From positions 129,001 to 193,000 of the forward strand of contig NC_091972.1 of the NCBI RefSeq assembly GCF_036711975.1: 64,000 nucleotides of DNA, read 5' to 3'. Positions 47,001 through 57,248 of the stretch are shown piece after piece (position 1 is the first letter of the stretch; each line of letters opens with the position of its first letter). Source of the DNA: Onthophagus taurus. Lineage: Eukaryota > Arthropoda > Insecta > Coleoptera > Scarabaeidae. Made by a program: the position numbers and the translations under genes. Below the pieces are notes generated by a model, which was given only the letters and a program-made list of their open reading frames with translations, did not search any database and was not told the DNA's origin.

Positions 47001-50000
47001 TAAGTGTGTTGCTAACGGTCAATCACCATATGCAATTTTTCAATTAGGTAGTGTTAAAATAAAATAAACTAAGTGACTTTTTATGACATTTTTATTACGA
47101 TTTATCATTAGCAACGAAAGTCGATATAAGCTCCGCCCATCTCTGTGACGTCAGGCTAGGCAGTCTATTTATCATAGCCTACTTATAAAATAATGTATTT
47201 TATTCAATTTCGAGGTTAATAAATTATAAAGGTAAGTATAGAGTATTATATATCATTGAAAAGCTTGAAAAAAATCCAGTTCAATAAAAAAATAAAATAT
47301 AGCTGGTTCCATTTAAAAAACCCTAAGTTGTGTTTATAACTCAAAAACCGTGATGACTAGAAAAATTCTACGTGCACCATTGGATTCTCCGTAAAAAAAT
47401 CTATTAGAACCCGTTTTTACTTTTTTACTAAGTTTCCGGATAGCCGAGATACGGGGGGTGTCTGAAAATCGTAAATTTTGAAATACTCCCTGTATATCAA
47501 AAACGAAGAGGTCTATGAAAATTTGGTTTGAGGCATTATAAGTTTCACAAAAAAGTAGCTCAGGTTCGCGAAAACCGCAACTTTCTATCTTTCATAATAA
47601 CTGAGATATCCTGCAAACCCATCGAAATTTGGACAAAATAAAAATAAAAAAATAACCCGTGTGACGATGGCAACAAACTGTGTATTTAACAAAATGACAA
47701 TTACAACTAACAACACAAGTAATGTTAACCATGACATGTATTTTCGTATTAAATCCTAACCTGAAATTGTTTAATTTATACCCACGCACAAAATAAAAAG
47801 TTATTTTCATTTAACTTGTTGAGATTACAACATAACTATTCATAATGACACCTATGTGAAGTTAGCCCCCAATTAGATAGGATTTTACATGTATAGTATT
47901 TTGATTATAACATGAGAACCAGTGAACTGATTTCGATAAACAATGTCTCATTCGAAAGCTTAATCTTTGGTCAATACGACAGTGGAAATGCCCGATTCGA
48001 AATCTCTTTCGATTTTCGTTATAACGCCAAAATAATGCGAACATACACGAAAATTACACAAAATTGACCTTGTTTAAATGGTGATAACTCGTAAACGATG
48101 TACCCGTTAATCAAGATCTATACGTCACTCGATTCGTCATAGCGTCTTCTATCGAAATTACGAGATGCCAGATTTCAATTCTCTCCCGTTAACTTTATAC
48201 AGCCCTCGGAATGACACCGTCTTCGGCTCGTTTATGCACGTGTGAACGCTCACAAGTATAGTCCCTAATATAAAAAAATTAATTTAAACTAAATCGACTA
48301 TAATTAAAGAACAGTTTGACGGATTTTAATGTTTTATATCTCAATCGAAAGTTTATGCTGTTGTCGAAATGCCCGATTCGAAATATTTAAGGATTTTGAT
48401 TAAAACACAACAAACGAATTAATTAAACACATCAATTATCTCCGTAACTAATTGACCAATTTTAGTCATCAAAATCTCGGTCGAAAGTATGATCTGCAAT
48501 GAATGCGAAGGTGGAAATACCCGATTTCAAAATTTACTAATTATGTACATACAAACATTGAAATGACCCCGCGAGAGATTTCGAGTCGGGCATTTCCACT
48601 TTCGTATTGGCCAAAGATTAAGCTTTCGAATGAGATTTTGATTATCGAAATCGACTGACTGGTTTTCTTGTTATAATCAAAATACATACATTTAAAATCC
48701 TATCTAATTGGGGGCTAGAAAAATTTGGAGCTAACCTCGCATAGGTCATAATGACTAAGTGCCTGTCGTTACATAGACTGTGTGTCTATTAACTATGTAC
48801 AAGAGCGTCGCCAGATAGGAGCAAAGATAGATTCGAAAAAAGAAATTGAATAGAATATAAGATACAAATAGATTCTAAAAATCTATTTGAAATGTTTATA
48901 ATCTGTTATCGCATTTAAATAGAGAGCATGAGAGTTAAATAAAAATTTGTTATTAAAAGACTTCAAACCACTTAAATATTATAATTAGGATAATTATTAG
49001 TTAGTTTAACGTTATTTTAGAACTTAATAACACATATTATTGATGAAAATCTCTTTCGTAGTTACAAAGTTTTTTGCATCAAAAGGTCATAACGTAGGGT
49101 GAAATATTCGTCAAATCCTTTGGTCAAATCTGAAAGAGAAGAATAATAAACCTTATTTTGGAGAAATTCAAAAGATTAAGGTAGAAATGCAATTGATGGG
49201 TACTTGTGGGTGTGTAATGGGCACGTTTCCACTCGGAAAGAAAAAAGATGGAAGGTGCGGTAAGGTTGTATCGTTTCGAAAAGGCAAATTTTTTGCATAT
49301 TTTAAGTTACAAATCCATCGAATCCACTTGGCGTCATGCGAAGAGTAGTATGTCAACATCTGGCCGTACTAAAAGTCATCTCCCAGGGAATCTTGCCAGA
49401 TATATTTTCCACAAATCGTGCACAGTGAAGAAGCTTGATAAGGCGGCGGAATTTTATCGAATAGCTGCGATTATGTAAGTACGACCCTATGAAGCCAGCT
49501 GAGCAACGGGACCTGGAGGAAATCGCAAATGATTATCCATCCGATAACGAACCGTCTATATACAGGGTGTCTCAGCGAGACCGGTCATTAGACGTTTCTG
49601 TGGTTCTGGCCAAAATAAAAAATTGAGAATTCAGACTTAAGTATTATCAATTACGTTCTCTTCGTCTAAAATATTTTCAGATTTCTAGCACTTCCGGTTA
49701 TACCGGAAGTCCCACCTACTTTACTTTTTTAAATGGAACACCCTGTATATTTTTACATATTTGGATTTGTCTGTTTTCAAGGTTTATAAATAACTTTACT
49801 TTTGGCAATTTGATTCGGCCGTTCTCGAGTTATTCGATTTTTTCTAGAAAAATCTGCTCCAGCGGACATTTGTTCAAAAAATCATAGAACACTCGATTTT
49901 TGAGATATCAATTTAGGATTCAGAACATGCTTAAACAACATGATGGAGTATGTTTTGGTGCCGAGAACGGCTGTCTAGATCGTTTGGCCACTTTACTATG

Positions 50001-53000
50001 ACACGTTAACTTTTCGAAATTTGGAACTATCATAACTTCATTTTTTTAAATGGCACCCCCCATATTTTATTACTTAGTCGTCTTCGGCGTCTCATTTTAC
50101 ATCTTTTATACTCCATATGTGCTATGCCTAACATTAATAGTTTGAGAAATAATTAGGGTTTTTTGAAAAATGCTCACATATCATATCGATATTAACCTAG
50201 TGTGCCATGGAAAACAAATGTTTAATGACTTATTGACAAACGTCAAAGTCTGATTTACGTTGTTTGATGCTTGTGAGTCTGAAACCAGATAAAATGGATA
50301 TTAATAACGTAAATAATGTTTATACAAATAAAGAAATACATAATTTATTTTTTGTGCACGAAAAGTGCGACAAACTTCTTAGTAGAACTTGCAAAATGTT
50401 TAATGAAAATTATCCGCATTTACCTCCGATGACAAAAGATAAATTTAGAAGAATAGAAGCAAATTTTTTGCATTTTGGACGAATTAATCACGTGTTAAAC
50501 TGACCAAAAAATGTAGTAGATAATGCAACGAAAGAGGTGAATACCTTGGCTTATTTCGAGCCCAGTCCCAACACCTCAGTTCGAGCTGTCAAAGAAGATC
50601 TGGGAATCATACTACGAACTTTGTCGCGCTTTACATGCATAAAAAATAAATTAAGAATTTCTTGATTTGTGTAAATATTACTTTCGTAATTGTTATCAAT
50701 TTTAACTCGTTTCAGTACTAATATTAAGGGACATGACAGATAATTATTAGCTCACATGCATCAAGTGACGTAAACAAGTGAGTCTTTGACAAGAACCCAT
50801 TGACAAGGATTGTTTTTCATGGCACACTAGGTTAATATCCATATGATATGTGATATCAAAAAACCCTAATTATTTCTCAAACTATTAATGTTAGGCATAG
50901 GACATATGGAATATAAAAGATGTAAAATGAGACGCCGAAGACGACTAAGTAATAAAATATGGGGGGTGCCATTTAAAAAAATAAAGTTATGGTGCTTCCA
51001 AATTTCGAAAAGTTAACGTGCCATAGTAAAGTGACCAAACGTTCTAGACAGCTGTTCTCGGCACCAAAACATACTCCATCATGTTGTTTAAGCATGTTCT
51101 GAATCCTAAATTGATATCTCAAAAATTTAGTGCTCTATGATTTTTTGAACAAATGTCCGCTGGAGCAAATTTTTCTAGAAAAATTCGAATAACTCGAGAA
51201 TTGCTGGTTCAAATTGCAAAAAGTAAAGTTATTTATAAACCTTCAAAACAGACAAATCCAAATATGTAAAAATATACAGGGTGTTCCATTTAAAAAAATT
51301 AAGTAGGTGGCGACTTCCGGTATAACCGGAAGTGCAAGAAATCTGAAAATATTTTAGTCGAAGAGATCGTAATTGATAATACTTAAGTCTGAATTCTCAA
51401 ATTTTTATTTTCGCCAGAACCCCTATCCGCTTCGGATATAAGTCCTGGTGCATAAATTCAAAAAATGGATACTTAATAAATTTCGAAATTTATCAAGGTG
51501 TAATACCAAACTGTAATCCTCAACATCAAAAGGAATTTGGTAAAGCAACGGCACCATTGATTCAACTTATTGAGAAGTTACCAAATGAAGTAAAATCTCT
51601 ACCCTATAGATTTTACTTCGATAACTTATTTACGTCTGTAAAATTTTTGACATATTTAAAAAGCTGCGGATATCATGGTACGGGAACCATAAGGGAAAAT
51701 AGGCTTCCCAAAAATTGTCCAATTATAGGAGTAAAAGAAATGAAAAAAAGAAAACGTGGTGACTTTGATTATGCCGTAACGGAAGATAGATCAATTGTTG
51801 TCTCAAGGTGGATGGATAACTCTGTTGTAACTGTTGCTTCAACTGTGCACCCCGTTTTACCATTAACAAATGCGCAACGTTATTCAAAGATTCAAAAAAA
51901 GAAAATCTATATAACAAGACCTCGGTGCATTGAACGGTACAATATGTTCATGGGAGGTACAGATCAAATGGATGCTAATATTAACGTGTACAGGATAGGA
52001 ATAAGGGGTAAAAAATGGTGGTGGCCCATTTTCACATGGATCCTAGATGCTGCCATACAAAACGCATGGATCATTTACAAAATACATCATCCAGAAACAA
52101 CGCAATTGGATTTTAGAAGGGAAATTGCAAAAAGTTATTTAATCAGATTTCAAAACCTACCAAAGTCATCTGGTCGACCCGGATGTTTTTCAGTAGATTG
52201 TAGAGTATCTCCAGACATTCGCCTTGATGGTAAAGATCATTTGGTGGAATATATACCTAATGGTAAACGCAGGCGATGCTCCGGGCAAAATCATAAAGGC
52301 AGCTCTGTGCGCACTCAGTGTCGCAAATGTGACGTAGGCCTATGTATTGATTGTTTTGTTGATTTTCATAAGAAATAAACATTTACTGTTCAAATAAATA
52401 TTTATATTCAATTATTTTTGTTTTATTCAACCAGAGCGTCACAGACCTTAAAAGCCTAGCGTTCCATATATGGAACAGCCTCCATCTTGCAAATAGCTAT
52501 GTGAATAACCAAATATTAACCTAAATCATGTTTCTACTGTTAATTTAAGTTTGAATATATCATTTTCAACTCAAATTTCTCAAAACAAAAAATTCGGTCC
52601 CTAATGGGTTAAGATATTTGAAGGAGCGTTCGTTCTGATTGTGAACACAGTTTTTTAAAATTCGGTTTGATAACAATTGCACAAGGGCTTGAAGTTTGGT
52701 AATATTAAGCTATTTTACGTACAGAGCGGTGTTCTTCATCTTTTATTGATTTTAATATTAACATATAAGGCAAACGAAGGATTAAGCTTTCGAATGAGAC
52801 ATTGTTTATCGAAATCGGTTCACTGGTTCTCATGTTATAATTAAAATACTATACATGTAAAATTCTGTTTAATTGGGGGCTAACTTCACATAGGTGTCAT
52901 TATGAATAATTATGTTCTAATCTCAACAAGTTTAGTGAAAATAACTTTTTATTTTGTGCGTGGGTATAAATTAAACAATTTGAGGTTAGGATTTAATACG

Positions 53001-56000
53001 AGAAAATACCAAGGACAGTAGAATCTAACAGGACTGCTACATCCATTGTTGTGACAACCTGCCCGCAAACTACGTCACACCATTTTCCACGCCCAGCTGT
53101 TGTTATGGTCTATGCGTTTACTGTGTATTTGTAGAGGTTATATCCTAGACGTATTCATATTATTTTTGAAGTCTTATGGTTTTAGACGTATTAATGTCTA
53201 TCATATAACCTCTAAAATCACAGACAGTTACCAGGCGTGGCAAATACTGTGACGTAGACTGCGGGCAACCAACCCGTAGTGGGCTACAAAAATACAATGC
53301 ATGTATAATCTGTTTTTTATTTAAATCAATTGTCATTGCCAAATTTTTATAAAAAAACGGTCTGTACCACCCTAGATACCATGTTCTATGACCACGCTTT
53401 ATAATATTTTCCACTAAATAATATGTAAGGTTGTGTATATTCTAAACGAAGTTGTCACTGATTGTTACTTTAAAGACGAAGCCACTAATCTCTCGTCACT
53501 TGGCTAATATCTACGTTTTGAAATTAAAACTCGTGAGCAATATATTAAGATAACATAATTAAGTGCTATAATTAAAATTTGAATATTGTTTAAAAATCAG
53601 AATTACTGGAAGAATCTGAGTCTTCCGCTAGATGGATGATGACAGGAGGTAAATCAGTTATTAATGAATTTCCCATTAATGTTGTCCAATCTTTTTTAAT
53701 TAGTTCTTCACAGTGGCGAACACTATTTGCCCACATCTCCGGAGTGTAATGACCAAGCGCTTTTTGCCAAGTCTCCTTGACACGACAGATCTTTTTCTCC
53801 GAGCTGGACTGAACATGTTTATTGTAATAAGTTTTTAAGAACGCCCAACATAGTTCAATGGGATTATATTGGCAATTGTATGGAGGAAGGCGAAGAACAG
53901 TATGGCCATGGTCTCTTATTAATTTGTCAATTTCAAAGGATTTTTCAATTTGAGGCTTGTAAGAACGGATTATTTCCTATAACGATTTTTTATTTAAGGT
54001 TGGTTCAAACTGTATATTATGTTCAGTTAACCATTTTTTCATATCATTTTTTTTGTGCAGAAACTTGGAGCTTTCTCGATTTGTTTTGAGTGATATGGAG
54101 CAATATCCATTACTACCGCACACTTCGCACCCAAATTATTTAATGCTGGAAGTAATTGATTTTTCACCCATTCCATAAAAATAATTGACGTCATATTTTT
54201 ATGATAATCTCTGTGCTCCGTGTTGTCACTGAGCAAGAGATCGCAATTTGGCAAAAACCCTGACGAAGTGCCTGCGTGCAAGATTGTAAATCTTTTTCCT
54301 TCGCCTTCTGCTCTTTGCGGAATACCGAATCTTTCATTTTCATTTACCCATTGATAAACTTGGGTGCCATTTTCGTAAATCCAAGTTTCGTCAAGAAAAA
54401 CAAAAGTATACTCTCGGGATTCTAGGTATTGCAAGTATGTCTTTAAAAATGTAATTCTTTTTGAAACTATATGTGGTTGTTCAATTAACACTTTTCTATT
54501 GCTAATCTTTTTATATCTATATCCCATAGATTTTATAATTTTATGTAATTTTGATCTACCATTAGTAAAATCACATTAATTTCTTGCAAAATTAAGTAAA
54601 TCATTAAGATTAAAATACTGTTTCTTTTCATGCAATTTTTGTATTTGTCTTCCTAACTCTTCTTTAATAAAATATAAATTATTATCCGTTTTGTAGTTCA
54701 TTTTACAACGCCTTTGTGTTTTTGGTTTTTTTACAGTTTGATATTTTTTGTAGGTTTGAATAATTTTAAAAACCGTCGTGCTGTGAACCTAATACAATTA
54801 TGTTGAATGTAAATTTAATTTTAAAACTCAAGTGCAATACACATACATCAAAAATACGTGAAGCTTTATCACATATATATTTTAAATTCGTATTTGGTGT
54901 CTCCGTCTGTACTTCTTCACAATACCTAATTATAGAGTTTTTTTCGCGTTTAGACAGTTGACATCCCGTTCCACCCTTTCTTAACATTTTTATGGTAGAT
55001 TTAGCAGCAAAAAAATTATATGAAAATTGTTTTTTAATCAATCTTAACAAATTTGATAGACAGTGGTGGCACACAATTAAAGTAAAAGTCACGACATGCG
55101 CTTTTACTTTCAATACCAACTTGACGACACTTTGACAATTGATTTAAATAAAAAACAGATTATAGCAGTCCTGTTAGATTCTACTGTCCTTGAGAAAATA
55201 CATGGTTAACTTTGTTTGTGTTGTCAGTTATAATTGTCATTTGGTTAAATACACAGTTTGTTGCTATCGTCACACGGATTATTTATTTATTTTTATTTTG
55301 TAAGCATGTCTTTTTTAATAACTATTTTAATTTAACTAAACTACTATTAAATAAGCTATTATACTTATTTATCATTTATATTTACAATATAAAGATATTT
55401 CAGTCGTTTGACAGATCAATTCATACACAATCTATTAACACAAATTTGGTAGAAACAATTCTATCTAACGACATTTAATTGTCGTTCTGCATCGATAGCC
55501 TAAGAAACAAGGTTTTCATCCGAAAATATGTTGTAATCTCAACAAGTTCAGTGAAAATAACTTTTTATTTTGTGCGTGGGTATAAATTAAACAATTTCAA
55601 TTTCAATTTAATACGAAAATGCAATTTTAACATTGCTTTGAACTTCCAAAAAGAAACGTCAAATCGCAACTTTAAAGTGATTTTTCGGTAAGTACTACAC
55701 TTTTCCGCACTTTTTTTTATCATTAACGCCTCTTTTGATTCATTTCCTATCGATTAAAAAAAAAATCATCGATTTTTAAGAGAGACTCCTAATCTTGAAT
55801 TAAAATAATAATTGACTAAGCACCATTTTACCTGTACAATAGTTCGGTGAACAAACCCAAGAGGGCCACCTGTAAATTAGAATCTGTATATGCGTACACC
55901 CTGTAGTTTGTTTCCACGATGATATACCCCTTTGGGGCATCTTCTTCAATCGCCATTGGGGCTTTCGTTTGCGAACAAGTTATGTTTAGTGCCAGTCTTG

Positions 56001-57248
56001 TTGGATAAAAACGTCCAGCTTTTCTCTAAAATATTAAAAAAAATAAATAAATAAATAAAATTAAAAAAAAAAAATAATAATCTTACTTTTCTTTGGTATA
56101 CTAATCCAAATTCTCTTAAATGCTGCAAGAATATTAATAACCCTTGACTCATTCCTTCTGTACTATAATCCTAAAATTAAAAAAAATTTAAAAATAATAG
56201 TTACATTTTTTTTACATACTTTTCCTAAAGTACTGAAACTGAGTTGAAACAGGAACGTAAGACACTCCGCAAGATCGAGTCCTCGCTGTTCTACTGTGTC
56301 TAAGTATTGTAAAAGAAAATGCCAAACTTGCGCTTGGCGATCGAGAAGTAAAAACTGGAAACCCTGTCGAGTTATCACAGGGCTTCCATCGTCCTCGTCA
56401 CGTTTCATCAACCCAGCGTGTATTAAAATTCGCACTGTATCCGCTGATATCCCTTCTTGTTGGTGAGAACCCACCATATAATGCAAAACGCATTCCCAAC
56501 GTTCCGCCGAGTAAGTATCTAGAAATGCTACATCGCGAGCTTTGCTGTCTGCTTCTAAAGCCGATGACATACTCCATGGTTTACCACTAAAAGCACATTT
56601 CTATTTAGAAAAAATACTCACAAAAATGTGATATTTACCCTCCAAGTAATGCAATTTTTAAGTTCCGTTTAAAAGTTGTGTTTAATATCCAACCACTTAG
56701 TCCACCAGGTATTGGCGCATCATTCCAAACAGATAAATCACTTAATATCTTACAAACATTAGCATGTTCTCTATAAAAAAATGAAATGATAAAAATAAAA
56801 TTAAAAAATGTAAAAAAATGTCTTACTTTGAAAATGCTTGATGACACCAAGAAGCAATAACAGCTTGAGGAACAGGTTGTTCTACAAATAGTATTCTTAC
56901 AACATATTGTCTTGCTATTTCTGGCAATTCCCTATATAATATGAAAAAATATGAATTAATTTCTCATTTCACTACTTTATCGACATTGTGATGTAATTTT
57001 GGATGCCTACACCACATATTATATTTTCTTTTATAAATTAACTTTTCTCTAAAAAAATTACATGTTATAAATAAATTTACTTACCTATAAACAGCTAAAC
57101 ATATCGCAGGATGATTGTACAGTCTATCAAGTAAATTAGAAGGTCTAGTTTTCAGATAATCGTATAAATTTTTACATTCCAAATTCGTAGATTGTAATAA
57201 TAACGTGCCGGTCTGTTGATTTGACCCGCCAAGACCATTATCAGCCAT
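44080..57248 (-). CDS. mrn: TFIIH core subunit p52 (GTF2H4/Tfb2, Drosophila marionette)
   Basis: Eight exons: 57248-57085, 56931-56827, 56770-56639, 56586-56220, 56170-56087, 56025-55832, 44517-44277 and 44223-44080 (TAA). They join to 476 residues (human 462) with no phase conflict. Family blocks: [119 protein letters not shown] and VKKFWKR. p52 anchors the XPB helicase in TFIIH and its C-terminal domain (exons 7-8) binds p8/Tfb5, serving transcription initiation and nucleotide-excision repair in the nucleus. Intron 6 (55831-44518) is 11.3 kb, almost wholly transposon; all other introns are under about 160 bp. No defects in the coding sequence. Confidence 0.95.
44564..45096 (+). repeat. Left inverted arm, outer segment
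   Basis: About 90% or more identical by eye to the reverse complement of 55270-55800, including GTGCGGAAAAGTGTAGTACT and the TTTATACCCACGCACAAAAT block. It ends GACGTG|TA where the mariner element inserted. Confidence 0.85.
45099..47634 (-). mobile_element. Mariner-like transposon with about 500-bp TIRs and nearly complete transposase
   Basis: It starts CAGGTGTCCAAATTTCGATG after TA (45097-45098). The right arm ends abruptly ...CATCGAAATTTGGAC at 47634, lacking the last seven or so bases (ACCCTG) and the second TA. The arms pair over roughly 500 bp (45099-45610 with 47150-47634). It inserted into the left arm of the larger composite; the right arm keeps the empty site. It encodes the transposase at 45724-46791 and is a parent-type copy for the MITEs at 36097-37131 and 59601-60248. 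Confidence 0.9.
45724..46791 (-). pseudogene. Mariner-like transposase, near-complete, with internal stops
   Basis: The ATG at 46791 opens [17 protein letters not shown] (DUF4817-like start). After stops and probable frameshifts near 46.7 kb, a 216-codon frame covers the HTH ([20 protein letters not shown]), [11 protein letters not shown] (first Asp), HWHQENQHI and [12 protein letters not shown] (second Asp). A TAA follows at about 46014-46016, and the same frame continues [37 protein letters not shown] (third Asp) to a terminal stop at 45724. Counting the stop as one residue, about 36 residues separate the second and third Asp, slightly more than the 34 of classical mariner. Only a few changes separate it from an intact frame. 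Confidence 0.85.
47970..49120. repeat. Core of the composite: short inverted and direct repeats
   Basis: The motif GAAATGCCCGATTCGAAAT recurs with variation near 47984, 48368 and 48515, and inverted near 48575-48595. Around it a partial inverted copy of the arm (48575-48770) faces 47850-48050, making a roughly 0.9 kb imperfect palindrome. No coding capacity. Confidence 0.65.
49130..49490 (+). pseudogene. Merlin/ISXO2-like transposase fragment
   Basis: The plus-strand frame at 49248-49478 includes [34 protein letters not shown], closely matching the C-terminal Glu region of IS1595/ISXO2-type transposases (NIExxWRxxK...GxLxxY). Just upstream, [20 protein letters not shown] resembles the GxWVFGGIERG strand. 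The section between them, expected to carry the second Asp, is missing, so the gene is internally deleted. This may be the original cargo of the composite's base element, since Merlin elements also have inverted repeats and 8-9 bp duplications, but its ends cannot be linked to it. Confidence 0.6.
49563..51423. mobile_element. Non-autonomous mariner-like element with long TIRs, copy 2 (1.86 kb)
   Basis: The left end CAGGGTGTCTCAGCGAGACC follows TA at 49561-49562 and is the intact version of the end missing from copy 1 (9577-11420). The right arm matches copy 1 up to CGCCAGAACCCC and then switches directly into piggyBac coding sequence at about 51421, so its last 45 bp or so are lost. Long arms, CTTCCGGTTATACCGGAAG blocks and the DUF4817 remnant are shared with copy 1. 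Confidence 0.85.
50294..50646 (+). pseudogene. DUF4817 plus HTH remnant of a mariner-like transposase, copy 2
   Basis: The same frame as at 10248, with the TGA after [10 protein letters not shown] at the identical codon and only about four residue differences in the first 79 (for example CRMFNENCPH becomes [10 protein letters not shown]). Both copies lack the catalytic domain, so the truncated form itself was mobilised and copied. Confidence 0.75.
51421..52378 (+). pseudogene. piggyBac transposase C-terminal part with cysteine-rich domain
   Basis: The frame is open from the junction ([19 protein letters not shown]) to the stop at 52378, about 319 residues. It includes [11 protein letters not shown] (second catalytic Asp), [13 protein letters not shown] (third Asp) and [18 protein letters not shown]. 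It ends with a zinc-binding Cys-rich domain ([27 protein letters not shown]) that in this family recognises the element's ends. The N-terminal half with the first Asp is absent, so it is inactive, although the surviving frame is uninterrupted. Confidence 0.88.
51421..52608 (+). mobile_element. 3' half of a piggyBac element
   Basis: The 3' terminus reads GGTCCCTAATGG followed by TTAA (52609-52612), the canonical piggyBac target. A subterminal palindrome GTTCCATATATGGAAC lies near 52463. The 5' half is missing, cut at the junction with the 49563-51423 element. Confidence 0.8.
53010..55192 (-). mobile_element. 2.18 kb DNA transposon with 9-bp target duplication and IS630/DDE_3-like transposase
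   Basis: The terminal inverted repeats CAAGGACAGTAGAATCTAAC and complement are exact over at least 27 bp. It is flanked by AGAAAATAC (53001-53009 and 55193-55201), a perfect 9-bp duplication. The opposite arm of the host composite has the uninterrupted site near 47740 (reverse orientation TGTATTTTCGTATT). It encodes the spliced transposase at 53590-54987. The first 240 bp or so are shared with the MITE at 6583-6891. I cannot place it in a named superfamily. Confidence 0.9.
53590..54987 (-). pseudogene. DDE_3/IS630-like transposase with one intron, three inactivating lesions
   Basis: Exon 1 54987-54847 ([19 protein letters not shown], an N-terminal helical region), a 58-bp GT-AG intron at 54846-54789, and exon 2 to the TAA at 53590. 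Catalytic contexts: [14 protein letters not shown] (first Asp), [14 protein letters not shown] (second Asp) and [12 protein letters not shown] (Glu). About 83 residues lie between the second Asp and the Glu, far more than the 34-40 in Tc1/mariner. Lesions: a TAA near 54578, a frameshift near 54050 after QIEKAPSF, and a TAG near 53972. The C-terminus is acidic and Ser-rich ([12 protein letters not shown]). In the family these enzymes cut and paste the element in the nucleus. Confidence 0.85.
55193..55800 (-). repeat. Right inverted arm, outer segment
   Basis: Mirror of the left arm. Near 55305 it keeps the uninterrupted TTTTGTAAGCATGTC junction that corresponds to the mariner insertion site in the left arm. 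It begins at the target duplication of the 53010-55192 transposon. Confidence 0.85.

Larger units (their letters stand above)
44564..55800. mobile_element. 11.2 kb composite with long inverted arms filling TFIIH p52 intron 6
   Basis: The outer ends are inverted copies (TCAAGATTAGGAGTCTCTCT at the left, its complement at the right). Left arm pieces at 44564-45096 and 47635-48060 pair with right arm pieces at 55800-55193 and 53009-52770, so the ancestral arms were about 0.9 kb. Each arm contains an internally repeated block (TTTATACCCACGCACAAAAT) and a further partial inverted copy lies at 48575-48770. Nested inside are a mariner, a DUF4817 element, a piggyBac piece, a Merlin-like piece and a 9-bp-TSD transposon. 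The base element would be about 4-5 kb. No target duplication is obvious and the parent family is unknown. Confidence 0.75.

Noticed and set aside
53001..55201. TA target duplication for the DDE_3-like element
   Set aside because: Setting the ends at any TA breaks the exact inverted repeat; the only perfect direct repeat abutting matched ends is the 9-mer, and the same holds for the MITE copy.
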